This document shows positions 49,212 through 61,800 of a stretch of DNA of 64,000 nt, in pieces. Within the stretch, counting starts at the first letter, position 1, and each line of letters begins with the position of its first letter. The notes below the pieces were generated by a model. The model saw only the letters and a list, made by a program, of their open reading frames with translations. It had not been told where the DNA came from and searched no databases. The stretch covers positions 6,324,001 through 6,388,000 of the forward strand of contig JAFEKR010000002.1 in the NCBI GenBank assembly GCA_019022495.1. Reading direction: 5' to 3'. The translations under genes and the position numbers were made by a program. Source of the DNA: Epichloe hybrida (lineage: Eukaryota; Ascomycota; Sordariomycetes; Hypocreales; Clavicipitaceae).

Positions 49212-49734
49212 ATGCACATTCTTGCTGCTTTTGCTATCCTTACCACCGCCTGCGGGGTTAATGCATGGCAAGGTAAAGCCCTACTCCCTCCCATAGATAA
49301 GTACAGAGAGTGCAATGTGTAAGCTAACACAACGTAGTCAGGTTTGCTGAGGGATACGGGTGTAGCGTAGGCGGTGAAGGCGATACCTTGCGCGTCCTAA
49401 CAAGCAACAAGCAAGGCGACTGCTTTTCTTTTGGGGCCGATATGCCTGGAGTAAGCTGTACCGAAGTTACCGCTAGTTCCAAAGGTGCTCAGACAAGGGC
49501 CTGCGGTAACCCTCCATGGCGGCCTCACTCGGGCAGTCGGGAGACTGGCCGAGGCTGTACCTTCTTTGCCTACCCCAATTGTGAGGGTGCTCGTTTGGAC
49601 ACAGGCAACACATTTCAATGCAGGAATCTGTTCTATGGTAGCGATGATACTATTAGGTCCTTCCGCTGCGTAAGTGTTATCCACTTATTGGCTTATAAAG
49701 ACATCTTCTAACTAAGTGATTGCAGTATGACTAA
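49212..49734 (+). CDS. Small secreted cysteine-rich protein (effector-like candidate)
   Basis: Three exons, 49212-49272, 49338-49669 and 49726-49734, give 133 residues. Introns of 65 and 56 bp both have GTAA donors, CTAAC branch-like sites and AG acceptors. Exon 1 encodes a hydrophobic signal peptide (MHILAAFAIL..., probable cleavage after VNA, residue 18). The mature part has eight cysteines, an even number suited to four disulfides, in the contexts YGCS, GDCF, VSCT, RACG, RGCTFF, PNCEG, FQCRN and RSFRC. The C-terminal half (CTFFAYPNCEG to DDTIRSFRC) loosely resembles beta/gamma-crystallin-like small secreted proteins of fungi. No named family is recognised. It lies alone in a transposon-rich block, 391 bp from a solo LTR, a setting typical of effector genes. 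The last exon encodes only Tyr-Asp-stop. Confidence 0.8.
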
Positions 49735-49970
49735 AAGCGAAACTTCTCTATATCTTGGTTTTATTTATCTAGGATAAGGGTAGGATCCACGAGCCAGTGC
49801 AAACTTTGCATAAGTGCAAATTGCATATAACTAGACGCGCTAGCTATTTTTATTAGCTAAGATTTATAGAATTTTATGGAATCTTATTTCTATTGGTGCC
49901 GCTAAGGTGTTGCAACATAAATGCACTAGTGCACAAAGGGTCTAAGTTAAAGATATAATAATAGTTAGTT

Positions 49971-52900
49971 TGTCAGGGGAAAAACAACACCCCAAAACGA
50001 CGGGAAAGACAGTCTCGATGACGAAGCTGATAATAATGATAAAAACGATAATATTGACGATGCTAACGATACTAACAAATTTAACGATATCGAAGCCAGA
50101 ACCTAGATAACGGGATCTAGGTCTGCGATATTTGCGATCCATCGCGAGAATCCAAGCTAAAAGAGATCTCTTTTTAATATTAGGTTAAATTTATCTTATT
50201 AGGTTAAACATAATACTAGGTTATCTTATCTATTAAATAATCTAAGCTAAAGGCAATAAAGGGAGAGTTAATTTTCTATAAAAGAGGAGGGAATCTAGGG
50301 ATTTTATCTAGCTAGATAGTCACATAACTAGGGATCCGATTAATCCGGCAATGCCAATAGATCTAACGATGCCAAGGTCTAGAGGCCTGTGGTCTTATAA
50401 GAGAGGTCTTAAGAGGTCACAATTCTAGCTACATAACACCTCCCCAACTGTTTTCCCTTTTCTAGCCCCTAGGAAAGGGAAAATAGTAACCAAAGAAAAC
50501 AATAAAAAAAAAGGGGAAAAAGAGGGAAAAGAGGGAAAAGTAATATAATTATAAGATAAAAAAAAAATTCGTGATTTTCAAGCCCCCTTACCTATTAATT
50601 CATTAATCAAAAGGGTTATCTATTAAAGGGGATGGTTATTAGAGGTCTTATTAATAGTCTAATTAATTGATCTGTAGTAGAAGACCTTTCTAATAGTTAG
50701 AGACCTCTTTAATCATTAGAGGAATCGTTAGTCAGAGGGATCTTTAATGGCCGGAGGGGTTGTCAGCAGGCGAAGACCTCGTTAGAAGACCTTCTATCGG
50801 TCAGATTCCTCTTTAATCGTCAGAGAAATCGTCAGTTAGAGAGGTCTTCAACGGTCAGAGGGGTCGTCAGCGGGCGAAGACCTCGTTAGAAGACCTTCTA
50901 TTGGTCAGATTCCTCTTCAATCGTCAGAGAAATCGTCAGTCAAAGAGGTCTTTAACGGTCAGAGGGCCTCGTTAGCGGTCAGAGACCTCGTCAGAAGACC
51001 TTCTATACATTAGATTCCTCGTCAATTATCAGAGGAATCGTCAGTCAGAGAGATCTTTAACGGTTAGAGGTCTTGTCAGATAGTTAGATTAATTAGTCTA
51101 ATAACAGAAGCTTTTGTTAATAGCAGAGGCCTCTTTAGAAGACCTTCTGTACATTAGATTCCCCTTCAAAAGTCAGAGGAATCGTCAGTCAGAGGGATCT
51201 TCAACGGCCAGAGGGGTCGTCAGCGGTCAGAGACCTCATCAGAAGACCTTCTATCGGTCAGATTCCCCTTCAAAAGTCAGAGAAATCGTTAGTCAGAGGT
51301 CTTTAACGGTCGGAGGCCTTGTTAGACAGTCAGATTAATTAGTCTAATAACAGAAGCTTTTGTTAACAGCAGAGACCTTATTAGAAGACCTTCTATTAGT
51401 TAGATTTCTCTTTAATTGTCAGAGGAATCGTTAGTTAAAGAGGTCTTTAAAGGTTAGAGGCCTTATTAAATAGTTAGATTAATTAGTCTAATAACAGAAG
51501 CTTTTGTTAATAGCAGAGGCCTCTTTAGAAGACCTTTTATACATTAGATTCCTCTTCAAAAGTCAGAGGAATCGTCAGTCAGAGAGGTCTTTAAGGGTCG
51601 GAGGTCTCGTCAGCGGGCGAAGACCTTGTTAGAAGACCTTCTGTCGGTCAGATTCCTCTTCAATCGTCAGAGAGATCGTCAGTTAGAGGGATCTTTAACG
51701 GTTAGAGGTCTTGTCAAACAGTCAGATTAATTAGTCTAATAACAGAAGCTTTTATTAACGGCAGAGGCCTCTTTAGAAGACCTTCTGTACATTAGATTCC
51801 TCTTTAAAAGTCAGAGGAATCGTTAGTTAGAGAGGTCTTTAACAGTCAGAGGTCTTGTCAGACAGTCTAAGGGACTATTAGTGATTAATCTAGCCTAACA
51901 GTCAGAGCTAGAATAACCATAGGTCTAATTGTGTTGGTTACACCAAGGAACGTTGCACTAGTGCGAAGGGGTTAAATTCAATGAAGTTAATAATGATAAT
52001 AGATAATAACTAAGAGAAAAGAAGAGGGAGAAGGAGAGGAATCTAGCTAGAAGAGAAGGTAGGCAAAAGAGGGGGAAAAGTGAGGCTGCAGTGCGGTGCC
52101 ACTGCTAACGGAGCAGGGTAGCTCGCGATGCATCCAATCGCATTGCGTGCATCCCTTCGGTGGCTCCACTCTTTGGCCACGGTCGGACTATCTATCGTCC
52201 GAGAGTCCGAAGGAAGCCACAAATTGATTAACTAATTAATCCCTAACAGAGGGTTTGTTAGCGTTAGAGGCCTTATTAGAAGACCTTCTATACATTAGAT
52301 TCCCCTTTAAAAGTCAGAGGAAATCGTTAGTTAGAGAGGTCTTTAAGGGTCAGAGGCCTCGTTAGATAGTTAGATTAATTGATCTATAATAGCGGACCTT
52401 TTTAATTAGCAGAGGCCTCTTTAGAAGACTCTCTGTATGTTAGATTTCTCTTTAAAGGTCAGAGGAATCGTTAGTTAGAGAGATCTTTAAGGGTCAGAGG
52501 CCTCGTTAGACAGTTAGATTAATTGATCTATAATAGCGGACCTTTTTAATTAGCAGAGGCCTCTTTAGAAGACCCTCTGTACATCAGATTCCTCTTCAAA
52601 AGTCAGAGGAATTGTCAGTTAGAGAGGTCTTTAACGGTCGGAGGTCTCGTCAGATAGTCTAAGGGACTATTAGTGATTAATCTAGCCTAACGGTTAGAGC
52701 TAGAATAACTATAGGTCTGATTGATTAACTAATTAATCCCTAACAGAGGGTTTGTTAGCGTTAGAGGCCTTATTAGAAGACCTTCTGTACATTAGATTCC
52801 CCTTCAAAAGTCAGAGGAAATTGTTAGTTAGAGAGGTCTTTAAGGGTTAGAGACCTCGTTAGACAGTCGGATTAATTAGTCTAATAACAGAAGCCCTTAT

Positions 52901-52980
52901 CATTAGTCAGAGACCTCTTCAGAAGACCCTCTAATAGTCAAATTCCTCTTCAAAAGTCAGAGGAATTATCAGTTAGAGAG
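49971..52980 (-). mobile_element. Second LARD-like element, minus orientation, truncated
   Basis: A 468-bp LTR (49971-50438) is the reverse complement of the 456-bp LTR family. The sequence to its right is the reverse complement of the tandem-repeat interior of the 44768-48518 element: the CACCTCCCC tract next to the LTR, then many AGAAGACCTTCTATAC-type units up to about 52980. No opposite LTR in the matching orientation is present; the interior ends where the LTR at 52981 begins. It is interrupted by a solo LTR at 51932-52221. Confidence 0.7.
51932..52221. mobile_element. Solo LTR (290 bp) with 5-bp target duplication AATTG
   Basis: Begins TGTTGGTTACACC and ends GAAGCCACA, flanked by AATTG at 51927-51931 and 52222-52226. 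The empty site is seen in another repeat unit near 52710-52730 (GGTCTGATTGATTAAC), which shows that this block is an insertion. Its GC content is higher than that of the host repeat. Confidence 0.88.
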
Positions 52981-53250
52981 TGTTAGGAGCGCAGAGGTCA
53001 AAGATAGGATGTTTATTGAAGCGGGTCTTCGGAGAACCTTTAGGCTATGTAAATAACAAAGAGGCTAGCTAGCTATAAGATAGCTATGTGCTTATAAAGC
53101 AAGGTATTTATTAAAGACTACGTATATTATTAGTGCTAGGTTAAAGATTAAAACCTTTACACACCTACCCCTAGCTAGTATTTATCTAGTAGTAACTATA
53201 ATAGTCTTAGCTATTACTTTATTCTTAACCTTTTAGTATAAGCTATAATA
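52981..53250. repeat. RIP-affected copy of the 270-bp LTR family
   Basis: Aligns with 48551-48820 over its full length. Its second half carries many C-to-T/G-to-A changes (for example the end AGCCGTGACA has become AGCTATAATA). No target duplication; it may be the 5' LTR of a destroyed element extending right. Confidence 0.8.
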
Positions 53251-53876
53251 AATTAATCTCTCTTAACCTTTTTAAGGATATAAACTATTAGCTAAATTAT
53301 TATATAGCTAACACTCTAAAGATTTATAAGAAACACACTAGTACCTTATAATAATAAAGCTATAGATAATTAGGAAAATAAAGAACCCTTATAATCTAAA
53401 ACTATAGATAATAAGGTATAATAAACGCCACTTAATCCTAATTTAGGTAGAGGTATAAATAATATAACTAAAGAAAAAAGGGTATTATAGCAATGCTATA
53501 AGGTTATATAAGCTAAGCTATATTACCTTTAGAGGAGATAAGAGGTCTTATAGATAAAGGCATAAATTAGAGAGCTTAAGGCAAATCTAGGATTAGCTAG
53601 ACCTTAAACTAGACTTATAATTACCCCTTAATCTAGACCTATAATTACCCCTTAAACATTAGCTATAATTTTACTTATAGTTTATAGTAATATAGTAGTA
53701 ATTATATAGTAAGGTAGTCTTATTAAAATAAAAATAAAAATACCTATATATAAAGGGGAAACGTATAAAAGCCTGTAAAATTTCTTAGTAAACTTAGATA
53801 TATTATTTAAATTAGACTACTATACCTTTAAGGATAATGTAACTAAGGTAGCATATATAGGTAGCTACCTAGCTAG
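53251..53876. other. AT-rich RIP-affected sequence, no gene
   Basis: Lies between two LTR copies. It is stop-rich in all frames and composed largely of TA-rich words; probably interior of a decayed element. No motif recognised. Confidence 0.5.
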
Positions 53877-54360
53877 TGTGTGGCTAGAATTGTGACCTCT
53901 CAAGACCTCTCTCGAGACCTCTCACAAGACCACAGGCCTCTAGACCTTGGCATCATCGGATCTATCGGCATCGCCGGATCAATCGGATCCCTAGTCATGT
54001 GACTATCTAGCTAGATAAAATCCCTAGATTCCCTCCCCTTTTATAGAAAATTAACTCTCCCTTTATTACCTTTAGCTTAGATTATTTAATAGATAAGATA
54101 ACCTAGTATTATGTTTAACCTAATAAGATAAATTTAACCTAATATTAAAAAGAGACCTCTTTTAGCTTAGATCCTCGCGATAGATCGCAAATATCGTAGA
54201 CCTAGATCCTGTTATCTAGGTTCTAGCTTCGATATCGTTGAATTCGTTAGTATCGTCAGTATCATTAGCATCGTCAATATCATCGTTTTTATCGTTATCA
54301 TTAGCTTCGTCATCGAGACTGTCTTTTCTGTCGTTTTGGGGTGTTGTTTTTCCCCTAACA
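53877..54360 (+). repeat. Further copy of the 456-bp LTR family
   Basis: Same family as 44768-45223 but 484 bp, partly because of an extra GACCTCTCTC duplication near its start (53894-53925). Ends TCCCCTAACA. No target duplication or partner found; flanked on both sides by RIP-affected DNA. Confidence 0.8.
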
Positions 54361-55600
54361 AACTAGTAATATAAAGTAATAGTAAATGCGTTATATAGCT
54401 GTAAATAAGCATGTAAATTATTTATTAATTACCTAGGTAAATTTCCTAAAATAGTTAAAAACTAGAATAATAAATATAAGTATAAGATACTTAAAAGTAA
54501 TAAGGTTATTACTAAATCTTAGGTAAAAGAATAACTAATTATTTTAAATAATTTAAATTGTATTTTTCTACTTTCAAGAAAAATACTTCCATTAAATATA
54601 GAAATAAGTTTTGATAAATTCTCTTTATCTCTAACTCTATAACAATGAGTTTTTCTCTTAGAGTCTTGTATTCTAACTACGCCAAACCCTAACATTTTTT
54701 TATCCTTTATATAAGCCTAGGATAAGGTAAAAGCTAAGTTACCTAAAGAAATCCCTATATATCTAAGAATTATAATCTTTCTATATAGCTTAAATAATAC
54801 TATAAGAAAGCAAATAATTAGTTAAGAGATCCTAATAACCTAAAGCTAACTATAAGGCTAGGGTAAGAAAGCAAAGGTTATAATAGGTTTAGGCTAAAAT
54901 AATAAAAAAGATTAAGACTCTAAGAGAAAGAGGTAACACTCTTATTTTATATTACCTATAGATAAGGCATAGTAATAAAGTAAAGACTAAGGGAAAAGAT
55001 TATCCCTAGTATGCTATAAATATAAAAAGCCTAGGTATGCTATACTAACTTATTAAGCACTAGATTATTTTACTTATAAAAGTACTAAATATATAACTAA
55101 GAAGCATAAGGAAAGTAATAATAAAGCTATGTTCTAATATAATACTAGTTTAATTAGCATAGACCTAGGAATGTGATCTTACTGTAAAATACCCTATAGA
55201 TAATAGAATAAGAATATAAGTATCTTTATAATAAGATAACTAGTAGTTAGCTATATAAGCGCTATTTAATATAAGCATATAGTCTTTAATAATTTATCTA
55301 AAATTATTATTAAAAAAGGATTAGGAGAATATAATCTAATTAAATAGAATATTAAAGAGTGTAAGTAAAAAAGTGATTTTATATTAAGGAATTCTAAAAA
55401 AATTAGTTAAGATAAAAGATAGTATAGGATTTACAAAGGTTTACTAAGTTAGTTACTTTATTACTAATATAAGTAAAGGGATAATTCTAGGTATAAACTA
55501 GATTAAAGAGTATTTACCTATAATTATGTGTTAGGAGTATAAATACTAGAGATATTTAGTAATAATAAAATATCTCTCCTTTACTTATAGTAAGTAGTAA
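54361..55600 (+). mobile_element. RIP-destroyed retrotransposon remnant with gag-like zinc knuckle
   Basis: Mostly unreadable. At about 55012-55055 the plus strand reads CYKYKKPRYAILTY, which fits a gag CCHC knuckle (CYKCGKPGHAxxxC) with Cys-to-Tyr and His-to-Tyr changes. Stops around it are TAG/TAA at positions compatible with lost Gln codons. The superfamily cannot be assigned. Confidence 0.4.
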
Positions 55601-55799
55601 GTATATAAAGAGAAAATCGGTAGGCAGTTTAGGTTAGGGGCAGCAAGGCAGTGTGGGCGCGGGGCGTAGTAGAAAGGCAAAATAGCGCTAAGAGGAAGGT
55701 AGTGTAAGTATAGCGCGTAGTAAAAAGGCAAAATAGCGCTAAGAGAAAGAGTATAAGATAATAAAAGTAGTAAGTAAAATAGTAAGCTAATTAAAAAAA

Positions 55800-57240
55800 A
55801 GAATATTTAAATTACGTATATAGTAAGGCCACTTAGGCAATGTTAAATGCTACGCGCACGCAAATAATTTCCGTGTATAGCAAGGCCCTTAAGCAATATT
55901 AAATGCCACGCGCACGCAAATAATTTCTATGCATAGCAAGGCCCTTAGGTAATATTAAATGCCACGCACACGCAAATAATATCCATACATAGCAAGGCCC
56001 TTAGGTAATATTAAATGCCACGCGCACGTAAATAATTTCTATGTATAGTAAGGCCCTTAGGCAATGTTAAATGCCACGTGCACGCAAATAATATCTATAT
56101 ATAGCAAGGCCCTTAGGTAATGTTAAATACTATATATATAATTATATTTATAGTAAGACTACTTATATAAGCCTATATATAGTAAGGCAGTGAAAAAACG
56201 CTATAATAGGAATATTATAAGGCAATAGGGGTAGTAAGAAAAATAGTAAGCTAATTAAAAAAAAGAATATCTAAATTACATGCATAGTAAGGCCACTTAG
56301 GTAATGTCAAATGCCACGCGCATATAAACAATTTCTATGCATAGTAAGGCCCTTAGGCAATGTTAAATGCCACGTAAATAATTTCTATGTATAGCAAGGC
56401 CCTTAGGTAATATTAAATACTATATATATAATTATATTTATAGTAAGACCACTTACGCAAGCCTATGTATAGTAAGGCAGTGAAAAAACACTATAATAAG
56501 AACATTATAGGGTAATAGGGGTAGTAAGAAAAATAGTAAGCTAATTAAAAAAAAGAATATCTAAATTATATGCATAGTAAGGCCACTTAGGTAATATTAA
56601 TATGCTATGTGCACGTAAATAATTTCTATATATAGTAAGGCCCTTAGGTAATATTAAATACCACGTAAACAATTTCCATGTATAGCAAGGCCACTTAGGC
56701 AATGTTAAATGCTATGTGCATGTAAATAATTTCTATGCATAGTAAGGCCCTTAGGTAATGTTAAATGCCACGCGCACGTAAATAATATCCGTGCATAGTA
56801 AGGCCCTTAGGCAATGTTAAATGCCACACGCACGTAAACAATATCCGTGCATAGCAAGGCCCTTAGGCAATGTTAAATACCACGCAAATAATTTCCGTGT
56901 ATAGTAAGGCCCTTAAGTAATATTAAATACTATATATATAATTATATTTATAGCAAGACTACTTATATAAGCATATGCATAGTAAGGCAGTGAAAAAACG
57001 CTATAATAGGAAGATTATAAGGCAATAAGGGTAATAAGAAAAATAGTAAGCTAATTAAAAAAGAGCATATAAATACATGTAGTAAGGCTAATGCTATGCG
57101 CATGTAAATTATATTTATAGTAAAACCACTTATATAAGTATATGTATAGTAAGGTAATAAAGAAGGGGTATTAAAGAAAAACCTAAGGTAATGAAAAAAA
57201 AGCGTGTAAATTTCGTGTATAGTAAGGGTTATTACGCAAT
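55800..57240. repeat. 56-bp minisatellite with higher-order organisation
   Basis: The basic unit of about 56 bp contains TAGYAAGGCCCTTAGGYAAT, then ATTAAATGCCACGCGCACG, then AAATAATTTCTATGCA. Runs of units are separated by a recurring segment with AGTAAGGCAGTGAAAAAACG and AGTAAGCTAATTAAAAAA (near 56180, 56480, 56985 and, degenerate, 57150), giving three to four higher-order blocks. Variants differ mainly C/T and G/A. Non-coding. Confidence 0.88.
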
Positions 57241-58289
57241 GTGCAATGCTATGCGCATATAAACCACTTGCGTAGTAGGGTAATTATAGACTTAATCTAG
57301 GCCCTCCCTTAATCTATGGATTAGCATTCCCTTTTCCTATCCCTTAGACTATAGGGGAGTAAAGCATATATAAAGCACATAGACTAATACTATACTATAA
57401 TTACTTACACTAAGGAAGAACTATAACTTACAATCCCCTAAGACCTTTAGCTACCTTACCTTTTAGCTAGTATTATATTTATACTATTTAGCTATATAGT
57501 AAGGTTACCCTTTATAGATAAGGATTCTTTTAAGTAAGTACTTAAGTTTTAGGTAAAGATATATACCTAGTAAAAAAGTTAAGTAAGCCTATAAGGTAAT
57601 AAAGATTTAGAGCTATATATATATGCTCTTTAGCCTTTTAATCTATTTTCTTAGTGTTTTCTTTTTCTTATCCCTTAATTTCTCCCTAAGAAAATACTTA
57701 TACTCTAAATGCTTATAAGTAGTAACTATTTTCTTATACTATATTTTCTAATTTACCTCCTAAGGCAAGCGCGCCTAGGTATAGTTATAGATATCTATAG
57801 CTTATAGAGAAAGAAAAAAGAAAAAGAAAGAATAATAAGTAATAAGCTAAGTAAAAGAAGTAAAGGGTAAAGGTAACTAAGTAAGTCCTTAAAGAGTATT
57901 AATAAGAGTAGCTATAGTAGCTTGCCTAAGTTCTATAGTAAAATATAGTATAGTAAAGATATCCTATTTACAATACCTATTATAATACCCTAAGTAGCCT
58001 AAGCAGCTAGTTACTAGCACTATCTTTACTATTACCACTTAACTATCTATTACTATAGCTAGAAGAGCTATTAGCAATACTATAGCTATAGGTAGCTCTT
58101 ATAGGTACCTTTACTACTAGCTATTTATTACTCTATAGCTAGCATTAATAGGCTTAGAGATAGCATAAGGGGGAAGTTACTTCTATTATCTTTATATTTA
58201 AAAATGTTAAGATAGAAAGCAGCTAGAATAACACAGAGAATCTAGTAGATATTACATAGTCCATTATCTATATATATAGTAGTGTAATA
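57241..58289. other. AT-rich sequence without recognisable features
   Basis: Strongly TA-rich, stops in all frames. No repeat period or protein motif noticed. Confidence 0.5.
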
Positions 58290-58880
58290 AGTAGTAATAG
58301 TAGCCACTATAATAGTTAAGAACGTAATACTAGCCCTTATAATAGCTAACATTATAGTAACCCCTAGAAGAGTCTAGAGCCTATAAGCTTTAGTAATAGT
58401 AAATATCCTAGTAACCCTTATAATAGCTAAGGGCATAGTAGTAGCTACTATAAGAGTCTAGAACCCATAGGCTTTAGTAGTAGTAAATATTATAGCAGCC
58501 CTTATAATAGCTAACATCCTAGTAGCTACTATAAGAGTCTAAAACCCGTAAGCTTTAGTGGTAGTAAATATTATAGTAGCCCCTATAAGAGTCTAGAATC
58601 TAATAGCTTTAGTAATAGTAAATATCCTAGTAGCCCTTATAATAGCTAAGGGTATAGTAATAGCTACTATAAAAGTCTAAAACCTATAGGCTTTAGCGGT
58701 AGTAAATATTATAGTAGCCCCTATAAGAGTCTAGAATCTAATAGCTTTAGCGATAGTAAATATCACGGCAGCCCTTATAATAGCTAATATCCTAGTAGCC
58801 ACCACGATAGCTAACATTATAGTAGCCCTTATAATAGCTAACATTCTAGCAGCCACCGCAATAGCTAATATCATAGTAGC
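58290..58880. repeat. Complex tandem repeat (ATAGTAGCCC / ATAGCTAA words)
   Basis: Alternation of segments such as TATAATAGCTAACATYCTAG, TAAGAGTCTAGAAYC and GCTTTAGTRGTAGTAAATAT across about 590 bp, with a composite period near 60-90 bp and transition variants. Confidence 0.7.
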
Positions 58881-61800
58881 CCCTGTAATAATCTAGCGCT
58901 ACATTCACTAACTAGGCCTAGCGCGTTAATTGCCATTATAAACTAGGCAAGGGAGCGCTTTACTAGTAAGAAGCTAGATTTTAATAGTCTTAGTAATAGT
59001 AATAATAATTACCTCTAGAGGCAAACCCTTACATACTAGGCTATATTCCTAGAGGCATTCTAGCTTAAGTATACCTATAAAACTAGCACTATTAAAGATA
59101 ATATAGGTAAGGCTAGCACTAATAATAGTAATCCTAATGCTAAGATAAGCGTAAATACTTTCTAGAGCTAGGTAAGTAATATTAGCCTTAGTTATAAAGC
59201 TATTACTAGACTGCTTATAGTTAATCCTTTATAGCTACTAAGTAAGTAAGTAATAGTAAAGGCTAGTAATAGTGCTACTATAAATAAAGTTAGGGGTAAG
59301 GTTAGTAATATATAGCTAAAGCATATTAGACTACTATTAAAGCTACTTATATTATAAAAGGCTACTAAGTAAGAATTTAATTATAAGTATAGTGTAAATA
59401 TTTATTACGCATAAGATATTAATAGTATCTAGGTTAAGGCTATATTACTTACTACATTACCCCTAACCTTATAAGTTTACTTCTCCCTTATATTACCTTA
59501 TATACTCTTACTCTAGGGTAATTAAGTTATCTAACCCTATAGTATTACACTAGGTAAGACTTATTATATATTCCTTAGCTTATTTATAATAATCTTAAGT
59601 AATATAACTTTCTTTATCTTTATCCTTTTCCCTAGCACTAAGATCTAAGTAAGGGTAAGGTAAGGTAGCTAGGCCTTTACCTTATCCTATTAAAGGCAAG
59701 CTAAGTTTATTAATAGCGCCTTACTACTAGCTATCTATTAGTATATTCCCTAGGTTTATATATAGGAAATCCCCCTTTTCTTTACTATAGCTAAAGCTAA
59801 GTCCTAGTTAAACTAGGAGTAATATAGTTTAGTATATAAGGGTCTAGCTAATACTATACTTAGTAAGGGCAAGATACCTAGCTAGCTATACCTTTGCTTT
59901 ACTATACTAGTAAGGTACCTTAGTAATATATAGTAAGATATATAAAGGCACTATAATACCCTTAAGGTTACTATATTAATAGGTAAGGTTATTTATTACT
60001 TTAAGGACTTTAAGCTACTATTTTAGATATATAATATAAAGAATATCTTTATTAGAGAGATAGTGTAAGAGGTACTAGAGAGCTTTAGTGCCTTTATACT
60101 AAAATCCCTAGACCTAAACCACATTAATATATAGTTTACTTAGGTTAATATTAGGTTTTATAATTTAGCTATAAGTATAAGGCACCTCTCTAATGCTAAT
60201 GCTAATAATAATAGTAGTAGTAATAATAATAGCACTAGCATAATACTACTCTAGAAAAGGCTATATATAAAGTAATACTATAAAACCATATATAGTATCT
60301 CCCCTAATATTAGCCTAGTCTAAAGCACTTACTAGTTATATAGCCTTTATAATACTATAATATATATAGGTAAGGCCTATAGTTTAGCTACCTATTACTA
60401 GCACCTAGGGCACCCCTTTAACTAAAGGATAGGCATAGTCTAGGCTAAGGGCTACTACTACTATAAGAAGCTATTTAGTAGTATATATAGTAATTACTAC
60501 CTTTACGCTAATTAGGAGATAGCTACGCTTACCTTACCTAAGGCTATAGTTAGGAGAATATACACTAAGGGCTATAACTAGGGAAGCGTGTTTATTTAGG
60601 GTACGCTATTACACACTAAGGTCTAGGTAGCCTAGGCATAAAACCACTACTATATCTAGACACTTTATAATAAAAAGGTCTATACCTAGGGCTATACTAT
60701 AAGAAAGGAGGTTACCTTTTGCCTTAATATTATTACTATTCTTTATAGCTAGGGTAGCTTCTCTAACTATAGTAGCACTTATACTAATAATAAACTTACT
60801 ATAGTAATACACTAGCCTAAGGTTACCCTTAGCAGTAGAATTAACTAACCTACACACGTAACTAAGGAGGGTAACGCTAGCGGGTAGCCCTAATACTATC
60901 TATACTAGGTTTTTCTAATGTAAGGCATTAATGCCTTTATCTTTATAAATATAAGCTACTTTATCTCCTTACTTAATAGCATTTTCTAGCTAGGCGCCCT
61001 ACCTATGCCTAACCCTAGTAACCTAGGCCACTATATTATATAGTATTATATAGCATTACTATTCCTATGCTTACTATAGCTAGGATTTATAAGTAAGATA
61101 AACTTACTATATAACTACTAGATATAGCGTAAGTTATAGGAGGCGCTTATTTATAGTAATAGAAGGAGAATAAGAATTAGCACTATAACACACTATAGGC
61201 TTAGCTTACTAGCTAAACTATATTATAATAGCTAGATCTAGCTTAATAAGTAGTAAATAGACTAGATATATAAGCACTTTACCTTTAGAGTACTATAAAC
61301 TTACTATATCCCTTATAACCTAAATATTAACTAGTAGCTCTCCTAGATTAACCTCTAGGGCTTTACTATAGGATTAGTATATAGTAGTTACCTTATATAG
61401 TATCTTATATAGTTTACTACTACTATATATAAGGAGTTTAGGGAGCTTAAGTCTAGCGCTACCCCTAACTATAACTAATGTAGGTAGCTATAGAGAATTA
61501 CTATCTCTCTTAAGCACTATGTAATCTCTCTTATTATTAATAAGGTAGCCTAAGTATACTTACTTTACTTACTAGAGAAGCTAGTATAGTACTAGAAGAT
61601 AATATTTAACTCCTTTAAGAATAAAATCCCTTAGGTAGTGTCCTAATAGCTTACTAAGATCTTTATGCCTATATTACTATATAAAAGGCTAAAGCTAAGT
61701 ATATTATTAAAGGAAATAACATTTTCTAACTATATAAGAAAAGGCCCCCCTATATTAACCCTTTTCCTTAAATAGTTTTAGGATAAGGCTAAGCTAATAA

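Noticed and set aside
55800..57240. Regularly spaced 56-bp repeats reminiscent of a CRISPR array
   Set aside because: Units are contiguous and degenerate, without unique spacers or cas genes, and the genome is fungal.
60609..60857. 82-codon minus-strand frame in the right-hand AT-rich block
   Set aside because: Longest of many random frames in TA-rich DNA, no motif; composition matches surrounding RIP-affected sequence.
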